A DNA stretch of 64,000 nucleotides, from positions 1 through 64,000 of the forward strand of contig JAGFZX010000006.1 in assembly GCA_017889585.1 (NCBI GenBank). Reading direction: 5' to 3'. The position numbers were made by a program, and so were the translations under genes. This stretch comes from Bacillota bacterium. Its GTDB lineage: Bacteria; Bacillota; Negativicutes; DSM-13327. The notes beneath the pieces were generated by a model. It searched no databases. It saw nothing but the letters and a program-made list of their open reading frames with translations, and was not told the origin of the DNA. Of this stretch, positions 1-8,409 are shown piece by piece; position 1 is the first letter of the stretch; each line of letters begins with the position of its first letter.

Positions 1-89
1 TGTTATGTGAGTGCTTTTTTCTTATGCCTAAAAGTAGCCATAGGAGCTAGTCAAGTAGAGTTCGAATGATGTTAGCATTTCGATGCTAA

Positions 90-200
90 GGTCGCGACTT
101 ACGAAAAACTTTGGAAAAATATCAAAGTTTTGGTTCGCTGCTTCAGTTAAGCCCATACGCTGAAAGTACTTGGCTGGAAACAGCCTGGGAGGATAAGTAG
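90..200 (+). pseudogene. short gene remnant ending WLETAWEDK, possibly capA-like C-terminus
   Basis: An open stretch without a usable start (the frame has stops just upstream) ends in WLETAWEDK and a TAG, followed directly by a terminator. A nearly identical end (WLERAWEDK) closes a broken capA-like gene near 7.2 kb, and the two loci share about 55 bases including the start of the terminator. I therefore read this as the 3' remnant of a related gene, but the family assignment is indirect. A perfect 7-bp hairpin with a TTCG loop lies at 72-89, just before it; nothing else is recognisable at 1-89. Confidence 0.25.
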
Positions 201-213
201 TTGCCAATTAAGC

Positions 214-262
214 AAAGGGGGTGTCTCAAAATAAAATGAAAATTTGAGACACCCCCTTTTAT
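214..262. terminator. strong bidirectional terminator hairpin
   Basis: AAAGGGGGTGTCTCAAA pairs with TTTGAGACACCCCCTTT around a 12-base A-rich loop, with T tracts on both sides. It can end the remnant on the left and the minus-strand asparaginase gene on the right. A shortened relative occurs at 7204-7232. Confidence 0.8.
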
Positions 263-375
263 TTCGTGGTATCTGAGATATGTCGAATGTTACCAAGGTT
301 CAGATTCAGAGAAATAAAAGACTTGGCCTAAGCCAAGTCTTAAGACATATATTCTAAAAGAAAAATAGTCTGCTA

Positions 376-1461
376 TTAATATTCCCAAAACATTCGTTGG
401 ATCTCTTTAACATCAGTCGTTTTAGTTAGAGCCAGCATTAGCAAAATGCGAGCTTTTTGTGGGTTAAGATTGTCGCTAGCGATGAAACCATACTTGTCAT
501 CATCAGCTTCTCCGTTACGAGCAATAATACCACTACCAACACGGGCACTTCTGACAACAACTACGCCTTTTTTGAGGGCATTTTCAATAGCAGGGTATTC
601 AGCTTTGCCAATACTTCCATCGCCAGTACCAGCATGAACGATGCCTTTTGCATCAGCATTTACAGCAGCATCAATCATGGTTCCACCATTACCAGCATAG
701 TGATACACAATATCAACACGAGGTAATGTAGTCAGGTTAGTCACATCAAACTCGGTAGCTGTTGTATTTTTACGTAAAGATTTACGATAGAAGACAGGTT
801 GATCACCAGTGAAAACGCCTAGAGCACCAATGATAGGAGCTTGGAATGTGTCCACACGGTCGGTGATTGTTTTTGTTACTTCGCGACCAGCATTAATGGT
901 GTCATTTAGCATTACCATTACGCCTTTACCAGCAGCTTCTTTTGTACCAGCAAGAATAACAGCACGATATAAATTGAGAGGACCGTCAGCACTCATAGCA
1001 GTACCAGGACGCATTGAACCAACAAGAACAACGGGTTTGTCGCTTTTTACTACGAGGTCAAGAAAATAAGCAGTTTCTTCTAAGGTATCAGTACCATGAG
1101 TAATAACAATACCATCAACGTCATCTTGAGCAAGAAGCTGGTTCACACGTTTGGCCAATTGCAGCCAAATATCCATTGTCATACTTTCGCTGGCAATTTG
1201 AGAAACTTGTTCTCCACTTACATTGGCAACTTTGGCTAGTTCGGGAACATTGGAAATTAGCTTACCTACTGGTGTAACGGCCGCGGTATAACCTACTGTT
1301 GTAGTACTTGTTACGCCAGCACCAGCAATTGTCCCACCAGTAGCAAGAATTTTAATATTAGGAAGTTTGTTAGGGCTTTCTGCAGCAAATGCTATTTGCA
1401 AGCTAAAGACAAGAAGACACATGACTGCGAGGCTTAGGATCATTTTTCTGTTCATTTTCAT
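376..1461 (-). CDS. ansB: exported type II L-asparaginase
   Basis: Hydrolyses L-asparagine to aspartate and ammonia, probably outside the cytoplasmic membrane. The 361-aa length fits type II asparaginases plus a signal peptide (residues 1-26, ending AFA before AES). The N-terminal catalytic threonine motif ATGGTIAG is near residues 40-47 and the second signature HGTDTLEETA near residue 120; the C-terminal domain includes the family-typical HAGTGDGS stretch. The start is chosen because AAGGAG lies about 8 bases before this ATG on the minus strand. It stands alone, with a terminator beyond its 3' end and about 600 bases of gene-poor DNA upstream. Family assignment is firm; in vivo substrate (Asn versus Gln) is not proven by sequence. 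Confidence 0.95.
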   Translation of the reverse strand: MKMNRKMILSLAVMCLLVFSLQIAFAAESPNKLPNIKILATGGTIAGAGVTSTTTVGYTAAVTPVGKLISNVPELAKVANVSGEQVSQIASESMTMDIWLQLAKRVNQLLAQDDVDGIVITHGTDTLEETAYFLDLVVKSDKPVVLVGSMRPGTAMSADGPLNLYRAVILAGTKEAAGKGVMVMLNDTINAGREVTKTITDRVDTFQAPIIGALGVFTGDQPVFYRKSLRKNTTATEFDVTNLTTLPRVDIVYHYAGNGGTMIDAAVNADAKGIVHAGTGDGSIGKAEYPAIENALKKGVVVVRSARVGSGIIARNGEADDDKYGFIASDNLNPQKARILLMLALTKTTDVKEIQRMFWEY

Positions 1462-2073
1462 TGTTCCATCTCCTTTTCATTTATATGTAATAACCAATTT
1501 CAGGATACCATAATTGGCCAGTTATGAAAATACAACATACAAAAAGATACGGAAACATACCAAATATTCTAACAATTAAAAATCTCAGTTTGCTACAGCT
1601 GTTAGAGGGGAGGATATTTTATTTTTTGCTAAATTAAGGAACAATCTAGTACCGTCTCCTGATACTCCATCTAAGATTAGGGTGGAATTGGCAGGAGTTC
1701 TTTTGTTCATATAACTATGTTTTCATATTGGTAAATCAAGTTATTAATGCTGCGTTGAGATAAAGCGATCTTCCTAAGTAATGCAGTGATTAGGATGGAA
1801 GTGGTCTAGATGGTTGTTTTTTCTGCTCTTCACCATTACTAGCAGTACTAAAATACGGATCAGGGAGTTTCGGGGCAATATCTGATTGATATGCAGAGGA
1901 ATAATTCATTGTCTCCATATCAAAAATACAAAAATTTTCCTCCATAACGTTTTAAACTCCGCGGCTTATATTTTTAAAGATAATGGATGTTCATTGTACC
2001 TTAGCGTAAATTTTATTTTCACAAGGCTAGATCTTATGAATGCCAAGGGCAGAAACAGTAATCTTTAATAACA
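1462..2073. other. gene-poor stretch
   Basis: No open frame here has a convincing ribosome binding site and none resembles a family I know. The region holds the upstream DNA of the minus-strand asparaginase gene and probably decayed coding DNA, since it runs into a recognisable uspA remnant. Confidence 0.4.
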
Positions 2074-2246
2074 GTAACTACATTCCTGAAAATAGGTTCA
2101 TCAGCTGAAACTATTATCGAGTTTTCCAAAAGGAATAGCAGCGCTTTCATCGTCATTGGCTGTAGGGGATTAGATTTAATCAAGGGGCTGTAATGGGCAG
2201 TATAAGTTCTTATGTTCTGCAAATGCTACCTGCTCGATTACGATAG
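2074..2246 (+). pseudogene. C-terminal remnant of a universal stress protein (UspA family)
   Basis: Translation by eye gives AETIIEFSKRNSSAFIVIGC then RGLDLIK, and after a one-base frameshift GAVMGSISSYVLQML. This matches the ATP-binding end of UspA proteins (VMG-x-RG ... GSxSxxVL). The N-terminal half is not recognisable upstream, and stops and the frameshift make it non-functional. The ORF track shows only antisense frames here. Confidence 0.7.
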
Positions 2247-2405
2247 TAAAAATGTGTGAAATTCTTGCAGGAATTCTAGTGAGGATTTTTGTAAGGAATT
2301 TGTGTTTAATGATAAATATAGCATTGTTGATTCGAATATTTCTAAATGATGTATAATTTTTTGGTCTCTTCTCCATTTTCTCCTCTGGTTTACATTAAAT
2401 ACATT

Positions 2406-2434
2406 TTGACATAGGTATCATAAACTATTAAAAT
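2406..2434 (+). promoter_or_regulatory. sigma-A promoter of the padR-emrAB operon
   Basis: TTGACA, a 17-base spacer and TAAAAT lie about 50 bases before the padR start. The following leader contains repeated GTTAA-type half sites (TGTTAAAGTTAA, ATGTTAAC), a plausible binding region for the PadR product itself; the operator is inference. Confidence 0.65.
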
Positions 2435-2481
2435 TAATAATGTTAAAGTTAATAAGTTATGTTAACTAGGAGGTATATTAA

Positions 2482-2844
2482 ATGTCCTTTATCAAAAATA
2501 AAGATTCTAAGACATGGATTAAAATTCTTACTGCTTTATTGATTTTAAAAGTATTAAATAAGCAATCGGCATATGGAAATCAAATAGCAGAAGAAATAAA
2601 AAGGAACACCCACGAAACGATTGAACCCAACCCTAATTTTCTATATCCTCTGCTAAGGGAGATGGAGGAGGCTGGGTACCTTGATGGATATTGGGAGAAA
2701 CCCAATGTTCGTGGAAAAAAATTTTATACAATAACTCAGAGTGGTTATAGCTATTTGCAAACTCTCAAAGAAGTGGTGCACATTAAGTTTTTAGAAATAG
2801 AACGCAGACAACAAGCCATTAGCAAATTTTTATTTGAAGAATAA
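2482..2844 (+). CDS. PadR-family transcriptional repressor
   Basis: A 120-aa winged-helix regulator of the PadR type: helix-turn-helix around residues 12-75 (ILKVLNKQSAYGNQIAEEI ... FLYPLLREMEEAGYL), a wing ending in KKFYTIT, and a short C-terminal helix for dimerisation. The ATG follows AGGAGGTAT. It is 17 bases upstream of an EmrA-type gene and in the same orientation, the usual arrangement for a ligand-released repressor of its own multidrug pump. The ligand cannot be read from sequence. Confidence 0.88.
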   Translation: MSFIKNKDSKTWIKILTALLILKVLNKQSAYGNQIAEEIKRNTHETIEPNPNFLYPLLREMEEAGYLDGYWEKPNVRGKKFYTITQSGYSYLQTLKEVVHIKFLEIERRQQAISKFLFEE

Positions 2845-2861
2845 TTATAGGAGTGAAGAAT

Positions 2862-3884
2862 ATGAATCAAGAACAGGCGCCAAATAAAAAGAAAAAGTGG
2901 ATGATAGTCGCAGGTGCTTTCCTCGGTATATTTGCCATTGTTGGTGGATGGTGGTGGATGAAATCTAGCGGCATTGTCTCCACTGATGATGCAAGTGTAA
3001 AAAATAATATTGTTAGGATTAGCGCAAAGGTCGCCGGTCAAGTTGAGGAGAGTGTCGTAAAAGAAGGAGATATTGTACAGGTTGGTCAAGTACTCGCGAA
3101 AGTTGATAGTAAGGCATTTCGGATTCAAGTTGAGCAAGCACAGGCAAACTTGGCATCTGCTCAGGCTAAGTTAGATTCTTTGAAAGCTGGAAACCGTCCT
3201 CAGCAGTTAGCTCAATCAGAGGCTTCTGTCGAACAGTCTTCAGCGAGCCTAGAGAATGCTCGTAAAAACTATGAACGGATTGAGGCTTTATTTAATACAG
3301 GCGCAATTTCTGCGCAACAAAAAGATGCTGCCTTTACTGCTTTAAAGGTTGCCGAATCTCAAGAGAAGGCAGCATATCAAGGGTATAGTCTTATCTCCGA
3401 AGGAGCAACAGAACAAGATATTAGATATGCCGAAGCCCAAGTTGCGCAGGCGGTTGCCTCTTTAAAAAGTGCTCAGCTTCAACTCGATAATTCGGTCATT
3501 GTTACACCGATTGCTGGTATTGTTGCGAAAGCACTTGTTGATCAAGGAGAGATCATCTCTGCTGGTCAGCCAATCTTTAGTATTACGAATCCGGATGATT
3601 CCTGGATTGAGGCCAATATTGAAGAAACTGCTATCGGAAAGGTTCAAGTCGGACAAGCAGTAAGTTTCAAGATTGATGCGTATCCAGGAAAAGAGTTCAG
3701 AGGTGAGGTCATAGATGTAGGGACTGCTACTGGTTCTCAGTTTGCGCTACTTCCAGCAGATAATACCTCAGGGAATTTTACCAAAGTGACTCAGAGATTA
3801 TCTGTCAAAATTAAAGTGACCGATGCTGGGAATGCTGTTTTGAAACCTGGCATGTCTGCAGTGGTTGATATTCATGTAAAGTAG
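2862..3884 (+). CDS. emrA: HlyD/EmrA-family efflux membrane-fusion protein
   Basis: Periplasmic adaptor for the MFS pump encoded next. There is a short Lys-rich cytoplasmic N-terminus, one membrane helix (about residues 14-33), a biotinyl-lipoyl-like half (residues 45-90, VSTDDASV ... GDIVQVGQVLAKVD), a long Ala/Gln-rich coiled-coil hairpin (about 90-205), the second lipoyl half (VIVTPIAGIVAKALVDQGE) and a beta-barrel. The start is the ATG at 2862, 8 bases after GGAG; the track's GTG at 2853 overlaps that Shine-Dalgarno. It lies between padR and the emrB-like gene. An outer-membrane partner is not encoded nearby. Confidence 0.9.
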   Translation: MNQEQAPNKKKKWMIVAGAFLGIFAIVGGWWWMKSSGIVSTDDASVKNNIVRISAKVAGQVEESVVKEGDIVQVGQVLAKVDSKAFRIQVEQAQANLASAQAKLDSLKAGNRPQQLAQSEASVEQSSASLENARKNYERIEALFNTGAISAQQKDAAFTALKVAESQEKAAYQGYSLISEGATEQDIRYAEAQVAQAVASLKSAQLQLDNSVIVTPIAGIVAKALVDQGEIISAGQPIFSITNPDDSWIEANIEETAIGKVQVGQAVSFKIDAYPGKEFRGEVIDVGTATGSQFALLPADNTSGNFTKVTQRLSVKIKVTDAGNAVLKPGMSAVVDIHVK

Positions 3885-3893
3885 GGGTGTGCT

Positions 3894-5471
3894 ATGAAAT
3901 ATAGTGGTGATAATAAACCCAATAAGTATCTGGTGCTGTTCATTGTATCATTAGGTACTGTCTTGAGCGGTTATGTCAGCAGCTCACTTGACATAGCTTT
4001 GTCTAACATTATGAATACTTTTGGATTCACGATGGATAATGTAACTTGGGTGCTGCTTGCCTATATGATCCCTTATGGAGCAACATTGCCAATTATGGGT
4101 AAGTTGGGAGATCAATTTGGACGTAAGAAAATGTATATTCTCGGTTGTTCGGTATTTACGGTAGCTACTATGATGGTAGGACTGGCCTGGAGCAGTGCGA
4201 CAGTAATATTGTTTCGGATAATACAAGGACTGGGTGCGGGGATGTTTTTTCCTAATGCAATGGCGTTGGTTTCTGACGCTTTTCCACCGAATGAGCGGGG
4301 ACAAGCGTTGGGTATGTGGGGAGCCTTTGCTGCCAGCGGTGCTGTACTAGGCCCGATTATCGGAGGCTATATTGTAGAATACGTAGGTTGGAGGATGCTT
4401 TTCAGTAGTATAGTTCCCATTGCCGCTATTAGCATCTTTCTTGCGTTTTTTGTATTGCAGGAGTCGGAGATAAATGGCTCCGGGGAGCGGATTGATTATC
4501 TTGGTGGATTACTTTTGGTAGCCAGTCTTAGCAGCTTAATTATTGCTCTTAACCAAGGATCAAAAGAAGGGTGGACATCACTATATATCGTAGGGTTGTT
4601 TGCTTGTATGATATTTAGTATACTGGCATTCATTTATGTCGAGAGTCATACTAAATATCCATTAATCAGCCTGGAGCTATTTCAGAATAGTACATTTACG
4701 ATTGCTAATCTTGTTGGCTTTTTAACATTTATGACATTAAACGGCGGCTTGTTTCTGATACCGTTTTTCTTGCGGAACATTCTTGGTTATACTCCGATTC
4801 AGGCAGGACTTTCCTTGTTCCCGCTAATCGGATCACTGATATTATTAGCACCGTTAGGCGGTAAATTGGCAGATAAAGTAGATGCTAGAACGCCGGCTGT
4901 GCTAGGGATGATGATTCTTTCGATTGCGATGTATTCTTTTCATACGATGACCGATCTTACGGCCTATCCGTTTATAGCCCTGCGGCTTATTTTGATGGGT
5001 ACGGGGCTTGCTCTTACGATGTCTCCTTTGTCTAATGCTGCCATGGCAACGCTCCCCAAGGATAAAACCGGAGTTGGCTCTGGGGTGTTCAATTTATTTA
5101 AAAATGTCGGTGGCAGTGTTGGTATTGCCACGATGGGAACGATGTTAGATCAAAGACAGTTATTTCACAAGCAAATTATATCGACACATGTGAATACTTC
5201 ATCTGAGGTTGCCAAACAAACAGTAGCGCAAATTCAGGGGATGTTGGTCCATAACGGAATGACCTCTGAACAAGCCTATGCAGTTGCTATGGCTACTATT
5301 AAAGGTCTTGTGACCAAGCAGGCTGCTATTATGGCTTATAACGACGTTTTTCAAATTACGGCGGGGCTTGCGGTGCTAGGTGTTATCATGGCGATGATGT
5401 TGAAGGACAATAAAAAGATAACTAAGCAGGTCTTTAATTTAGAATCTGAAGATCCGGTTCAGGTAAATTAA
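3894..5471 (+). CDS. emrB: EmrB/QacA-type drug:H+ antiporter (MFS, DHA2 family)
   Basis: A 525-aa membrane protein with the 14-helix pattern of DHA2 transporters. The loop 2-3 motif GKLGDQFGRKKMY, the motif B-like RIIQGLGAG and the motif C sequence GAVLGPIIGGYI are all present. It begins 9 bases after the EmrA gene and is followed by a terminator, so padR-emrA-emrB form one operon exporting hydrophobic toxic compounds. Substrate range is unknown. Confidence 0.92.
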   Translation: MKYSGDNKPNKYLVLFIVSLGTVLSGYVSSSLDIALSNIMNTFGFTMDNVTWVLLAYMIPYGATLPIMGKLGDQFGRKKMYILGCSVFTVATMMVGLAWSSATVILFRIIQGLGAGMFFPNAMALVSDAFPPNERGQALGMWGAFAASGAVLGPIIGGYIVEYVGWRMLFSSIVPIAAISIFLAFFVLQESEINGSGERIDYLGGLLLVASLSSLIIALNQGSKEGWTSLYIVGLFACMIFSILAFIYVESHTKYPLISLELFQNSTFTIANLVGFLTFMTLNGGLFLIPFFLRNILGYTPIQAGLSLFPLIGSLILLAPLGGKLADKVDARTPAVLGMMILSIAMYSFHTMTDLTAYPFIALRLILMGTGLALTMSPLSNAAMATLPKDKTGVGSGVFNLFKNVGGSVGIATMGTMLDQRQLFHKQIISTHVNTSSEVAKQTVAQIQGMLVHNGMTSEQAYAVAMATIKGLVTKQAAIMAYNDVFQITAGLAVLGVIMAMMLKDNKKITKQVFNLESEDPVQVN

Positions 5472-5567
5472 TATTAATAAAAAAGATATCCATCAGCCGA
5501 TTAATGGTAAAATTTATGGAGATTATAGATATTTATCTAAATGTATGATATGATTATAACCAATAGC

Positions 5568-5607
5568 AAAGACGCTGTTTTCTTATTAGAGGAAACTGGC
5601 GTCTTTT
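5568..5607 (+). terminator. terminator after the efflux operon
   Basis: AAAGACGC and GTTTTC pair with GGAAAC and GGCGTCTTT around TTATTAGA, followed by TTTTG and a T-rich stretch. Confidence 0.75.
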
Positions 5608-5714
5608 GTACTTTAATTTAAGAAGAAAGGAGGGTGAAAAGGATTATTTAGGTGGCAAATAAGACAATACATAAACATCCTTATGAATTTTTTTTAGAGA
5701 GAGAGGATTTTTTT

Positions 5715-6968
5715 ATGATGACTGCTGTTGGCGTTATTATGGTATTTATTACAATTTACTTTTTGATTAAGCGTTATGATGCGCGATTGGTATTATTATC
5801 TTCCGGTATTATTATGGCTTGCGCGGCGGGTACGCCGATGGCTCCCTTGAATGCTTTTGCAAAAGAAATGACCAATGGTGGGCTGATTCAGGCGGTTTGT
5901 TCCGTTATGGGTTTTGCAATGGTAATGAAGTATACAGAATGTGATAAGCATTTAATTAATTTTATGGCAAACGGTCTTTCAAAAGTTCGTCCGCTATTGA
6001 TTCCGGGCGTTGTTTTTGCTACTTATGCGGTCAATGTGGCACTACCAAGTGCTGCAGGAACGGCAGCGGCAGCAGGTGCGATTTTTGTGCCGTTGATGAT
6101 GTCGGCAGGCGTACATCCTGCGATGGCGGGAGCAGCAGTAAAATGCGGTACATATGGCAGTATGCTGAATCCGGGATTGGCGCACAACCCATTTGTTGCG
6201 AAGATTGCCGGTGTGGATGTTATGGACGTTATCGCATTTCACTTTAAAGCGAATATTGCGTCTTTAATTGTAGCAACAATTTTGATTACGCTGATTGCTT
6301 ATTACAAAAAAGAGCATAAGGGGTATAAAGCCGAAGGCTTAGAAGTAGAGGAATCTTTCAAGGTAAATATACTGTATGCGTTGATGCCGATTTTTCCTAT
6401 TCTAATTTTAATTTTAGGTGCAACGTTAATTATTCCGGCATTTAAGATGGATGTTCCGCAAGCCATGATTATCGGTTCATTGATTTCACTGTTGGTAACG
6501 AGAAAAAATCCTGTTAACTTGAGTAATGCATTCTTCGATGGTATGGGGAAAGCTTATGGTGAGATTATTGGTATCATTATTGCCGCAGGTGTATTTGTTT
6601 CTGGCTTGACAGCAATGGGACTCGTAAAAGCTTTTACAGCTGCAATGTTGAGCAATCCGGCAATTGTTAAGGTTTGTGCGGCGGTTGGCCCGTTTATTCT
6701 GGGATTGGTTGTTGGTTCAGGCGACGCGGCAACCTTTGCATTTAATCAAGCGGTTACACCACATGCAGCAGATTTTGGGATGTCAGTGGTGCAAATGGGC
6801 AGTATGGCAACACTAGGCGGTACACTGGGGCGTACGATGTCACCGATTGCCGGTGCTACAATTATCATAGCTGGTATTGCCGGTGTAAATCCGATGGAAA
6901 TTGCGAAACGCAACTGTTTGCCGATGGTGGGAGCTATGATTGTCGGTATGGCATTTTTGCTAGTATAA
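5715..6968 (+). CDS. DcuC-family anaerobic C4-dicarboxylate/anion transporter
   Basis: A polytopic membrane protein of about 417 aa resembling the DcuC family of the ion-transporter superfamily: paired halves with Gly/Ala-rich helical hairpins (LPSAAGTAAAAGAIFVPLMM; GGTLGRTMSPIAGATIIIAG). I prefer the ATG at 5715, which follows GAGAGGA by 7 bases and puts the first helix at the N-terminus as in DcuC. The track's GTG at 5652 adds a polar 21-residue tail and has a strong AGGAGGG, but that lies about 17 bases away. The neighbours are broken or intact peptide/amidase catabolic genes, so an acylated amino acid or similar anion is as likely a substrate as succinate. Confidence 0.75.
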   Translation: MMTAVGVIMVFITIYFLIKRYDARLVLLSSGIIMACAAGTPMAPLNAFAKEMTNGGLIQAVCSVMGFAMVMKYTECDKHLINFMANGLSKVRPLLIPGVVFATYAVNVALPSAAGTAAAAGAIFVPLMMSAGVHPAMAGAAVKCGTYGSMLNPGLAHNPFVAKIAGVDVMDVIAFHFKANIASLIVATILITLIAYYKKEHKGYKAEGLEVEESFKVNILYALMPIFPILILILGATLIIPAFKMDVPQAMIIGSLISLLVTRKNPVNLSNAFFDGMGKAYGEIIGIIIAAGVFVSGLTAMGLVKAFTAAMLSNPAIVKVCAAVGPFILGLVVGSGDAATFAFNQAVTPHAADFGMSVVQMGSMATLGGTLGRTMSPIAGATIIIAGIAGVNPMEIAKRNCLPMVGAMIVGMAFLLV

Positions 6969-7023
6969 AAGTTTAAACCGTTCATTTTCGAGCAGCTATT
7001 TTAAGAAGAGGAGCTGAGTTGCT

Positions 7024-7200
7024 ATAGCGAAGATTTCTATTGTAGCAACAGGTGATTCTTTTATTATGCAACGATTACCGTAAGATGTTCATGTCACTAA
7101 ATTGAAAAACTATATAGAAGCCCATAGTATTGCATTTACCAGCTTTGAGATCCTAGTGTTTGGCTGGAAAGGGCTTGGGAGGATAAGTAGTTGCTGGCTA
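7024..7200 (+). pseudogene. internally deleted capA-like gene remnant
   Basis: After a GAGGAG-type ribosome site the sequence reads IAKISIVATGDSFIMQRLP, a stop, then DVHVTKLKNYIEAHSIAFTS and FEILV. This resembles the N-terminus of CapA-like (poly-gamma-glutamate synthesis type) metallophosphatases, with ATA in place of the start codon. The remaining bases give only a C-terminal DPSVWLERAWEDK in another frame, so most of the gene is deleted. It would have been cotranscribed with the transporter upstream. Confidence 0.5.
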
Positions 7201-7203
7201 AGG

Positions 7204-7232
7204 AAAAGGGGGTGTCTGAGACACCCCTTTTG
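7204..7232. terminator. terminator hairpin, short relative of the one at 214-262
   Basis: AAAAGGGGGTGTC and GACACCCCTTTT pair around TGA, with T tracts. It can serve the plus-strand transporter unit and the minus-strand 70-aa gene on its right. Confidence 0.75.
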
Positions 7233-7265
7233 TTTTGCTCAAAAACAGATTGCTTAGTCGAGTTT

Positions 7266-7478
7266 TTATTGATCTGTATTTTCTAGCTCTTGCGTATCAA
7301 TGCCCGCCTTCTCATTTTTAAAATTAGTCGCAAAGGCGGTCGACCTAGCTTGTTGAATTCTCAATTGTCTTAACTTTTCATAATTTATTGGCTGTATGCT
7401 GTTGCCATATTGACTTTGTAACAAATTCTCAATTTCCTCTAGACCAAGGCGATAAGACTTCAATCCTGATTGACTCAT
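7266..7478 (-). CDS. small hypothetical protein (70 aa)
   Basis: Unrecognised, highly charged and Gln-rich protein with no membrane helix or cysteine. AGAGGTG lies 4-5 bases before the ATG on the minus strand, and a terminator follows its stop, so it looks like a real monocistronic gene. The plus-strand frame over the same DNA (7388-7753) has no ribosome site and is taken as a shadow. Confidence 0.55.
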   Translation of the reverse strand: MSQSGLKSYRLGLEEIENLLQSQYGNSIQPINYEKLRQLRIQQARSTAFATNFKNEKAGIDTQELENTDQ

Positions 7479-7772
7479 GTTACACCTCTTCTCACATTGC
7501 TTTTCACGTCAGTTATTATATCCAAAAATATGGTCATGTGATACCTATAGCAAAGCAGGAAGTGAATTTCTTTGTGAATTTTTTTTATATTCGTGTTAAA
7601 TTAAGGGTAAACCTTTCGATTGCAGCTGATGATGGTATATCCTATACTAAGGGTCACAATTTTGCACTGGTTACAGCGTTTATATTTTTGATCACCTGCC
7701 ATATGATGAGTATACTGCTGAATCTCACAAGAAGATTAAATAGGAGTGAATAGTGTAATAAAATGTATTATA

Positions 7773-7801
7773 TTGACATTGTGAAATATATGGTTTACAC
7801 T
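7773..7801 (+). promoter_or_regulatory. sigma-A-like promoter
   Basis: TTGACA, a 17-base spacer and TACACT. A terminator follows about 35 bases after the expected start, so the promoter either makes a very short RNA or feeds an attenuator ahead of the broken hydrolase/amidohydrolase unit. Confidence 0.5.
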
Positions 7802-7833
7802 TAATTATAAGATTATCAAAATCGATGGCAGTG

Positions 7834-7869
7834 ACGCCTAGGTCTATAGACCTGGGTGTTTATTTTTTT
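7834..7869 (+). terminator. terminator/attenuator hairpin
   Basis: ACGCCTAGGTC and AGACCTGGGTGT pair around TAT and are followed by seven Ts after TTA. It lies just downstream of the promoter at 7773. The bases from here to 8015 show nothing I recognise. Confidence 0.6.
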
Positions 7870-8015
7870 ACTTATGGGTGAAAAAGTATTTATTTCGGAA
7901 TCAGAATTTATATCACATTTTCGATTCTAAGCAGGTCCAACTAAGGTTTCAGTCTGTGCTGGGGCTTGGCGGAAGCAGGTTTTCTTTATGAATTTTGTGA
8001 AAGAGAGATGATTGC

Positions 8016-8382
8016 ATGGTTAGCTATAAGCGATTAGCGGGAAATTTTTAGCGATTATCAACAATAGGCAAACAGGAGGACGGCGGAATTACAACGACTT
8101 GCCTTTAGCGACACGGATTGGGAAGCACGTGAATTAATAATAAAAATTATGAAGCAGGCGGGTCTATAGGTTCGAGTTGATGAGTTTGGCAATCTCATTG
8201 GTCGAAGAGATGGTTTAAGACCTAATGAACCTTTAGTAATGCTTGCTTTCCATATTGATAGCGTTCCTAATGGCGGGAATTATGATGGGGTTGTTGGTGT
8301 ATTAGGGGCGATAGAAGCATTGCAATGTTTAGAGGATAAAAAGGAAAAATATGATCATTCAATTGAAGTAGTTGTATTATGA
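8016..8382 (+). pseudogene. truncated N-carbamoyl-L-amino-acid hydrolase / allantoate amidohydrolase (M20)
   Basis: The start ATG is present, but the frame has a TAG after MVSYKRLAGNF, then RLSTIGKQEDGGIT, a one-base frameshift, RLAFSDTDWEARELIIK, another TAG in QAGL*VRVDEFGNLIGRR, and finally HIDSVPNGGNYDGVVGVLG. It ends at VVVL with TGA where the family continues as a TDEEG motif. The order and motifs are those of HyuC/AllC-type amidohydrolases. Only the N-terminal quarter remains, carrying the first metal ligand region (HIDSV) and GxYDG. The intact M20 gene starts 27 bases later. Confidence 0.85.
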
Positions 8383-8409
8383 TTTTGGCATAAAGGATGG
8401 AGATTAGAG

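Noticed and set aside
72-89. TTAGCAT-TTCG-ATGCTAA hairpin as part of a structured RNA
   Set aside because: A stable tetraloop hairpin is real, but I could not match the surroundings to any riboswitch or ncRNA, and the region starts at the window edge.
446-1069. Plus-strand ORFs over the asparaginase gene
   Set aside because: Antisense shadows of a clearly conserved minus-strand gene.
2034-2376. Minus-strand 62- and 66-aa ORFs
   Set aside because: They lie antisense to the recognisable uspA remnant and have no ribosome sites.
7388-7753. 121-aa plus-strand ORF
   Set aside because: No ribosome site, overlaps the better supported minus-strand 70-aa gene, and the translation looks like shadow coding (Cys/His/Ile-rich, no domain).
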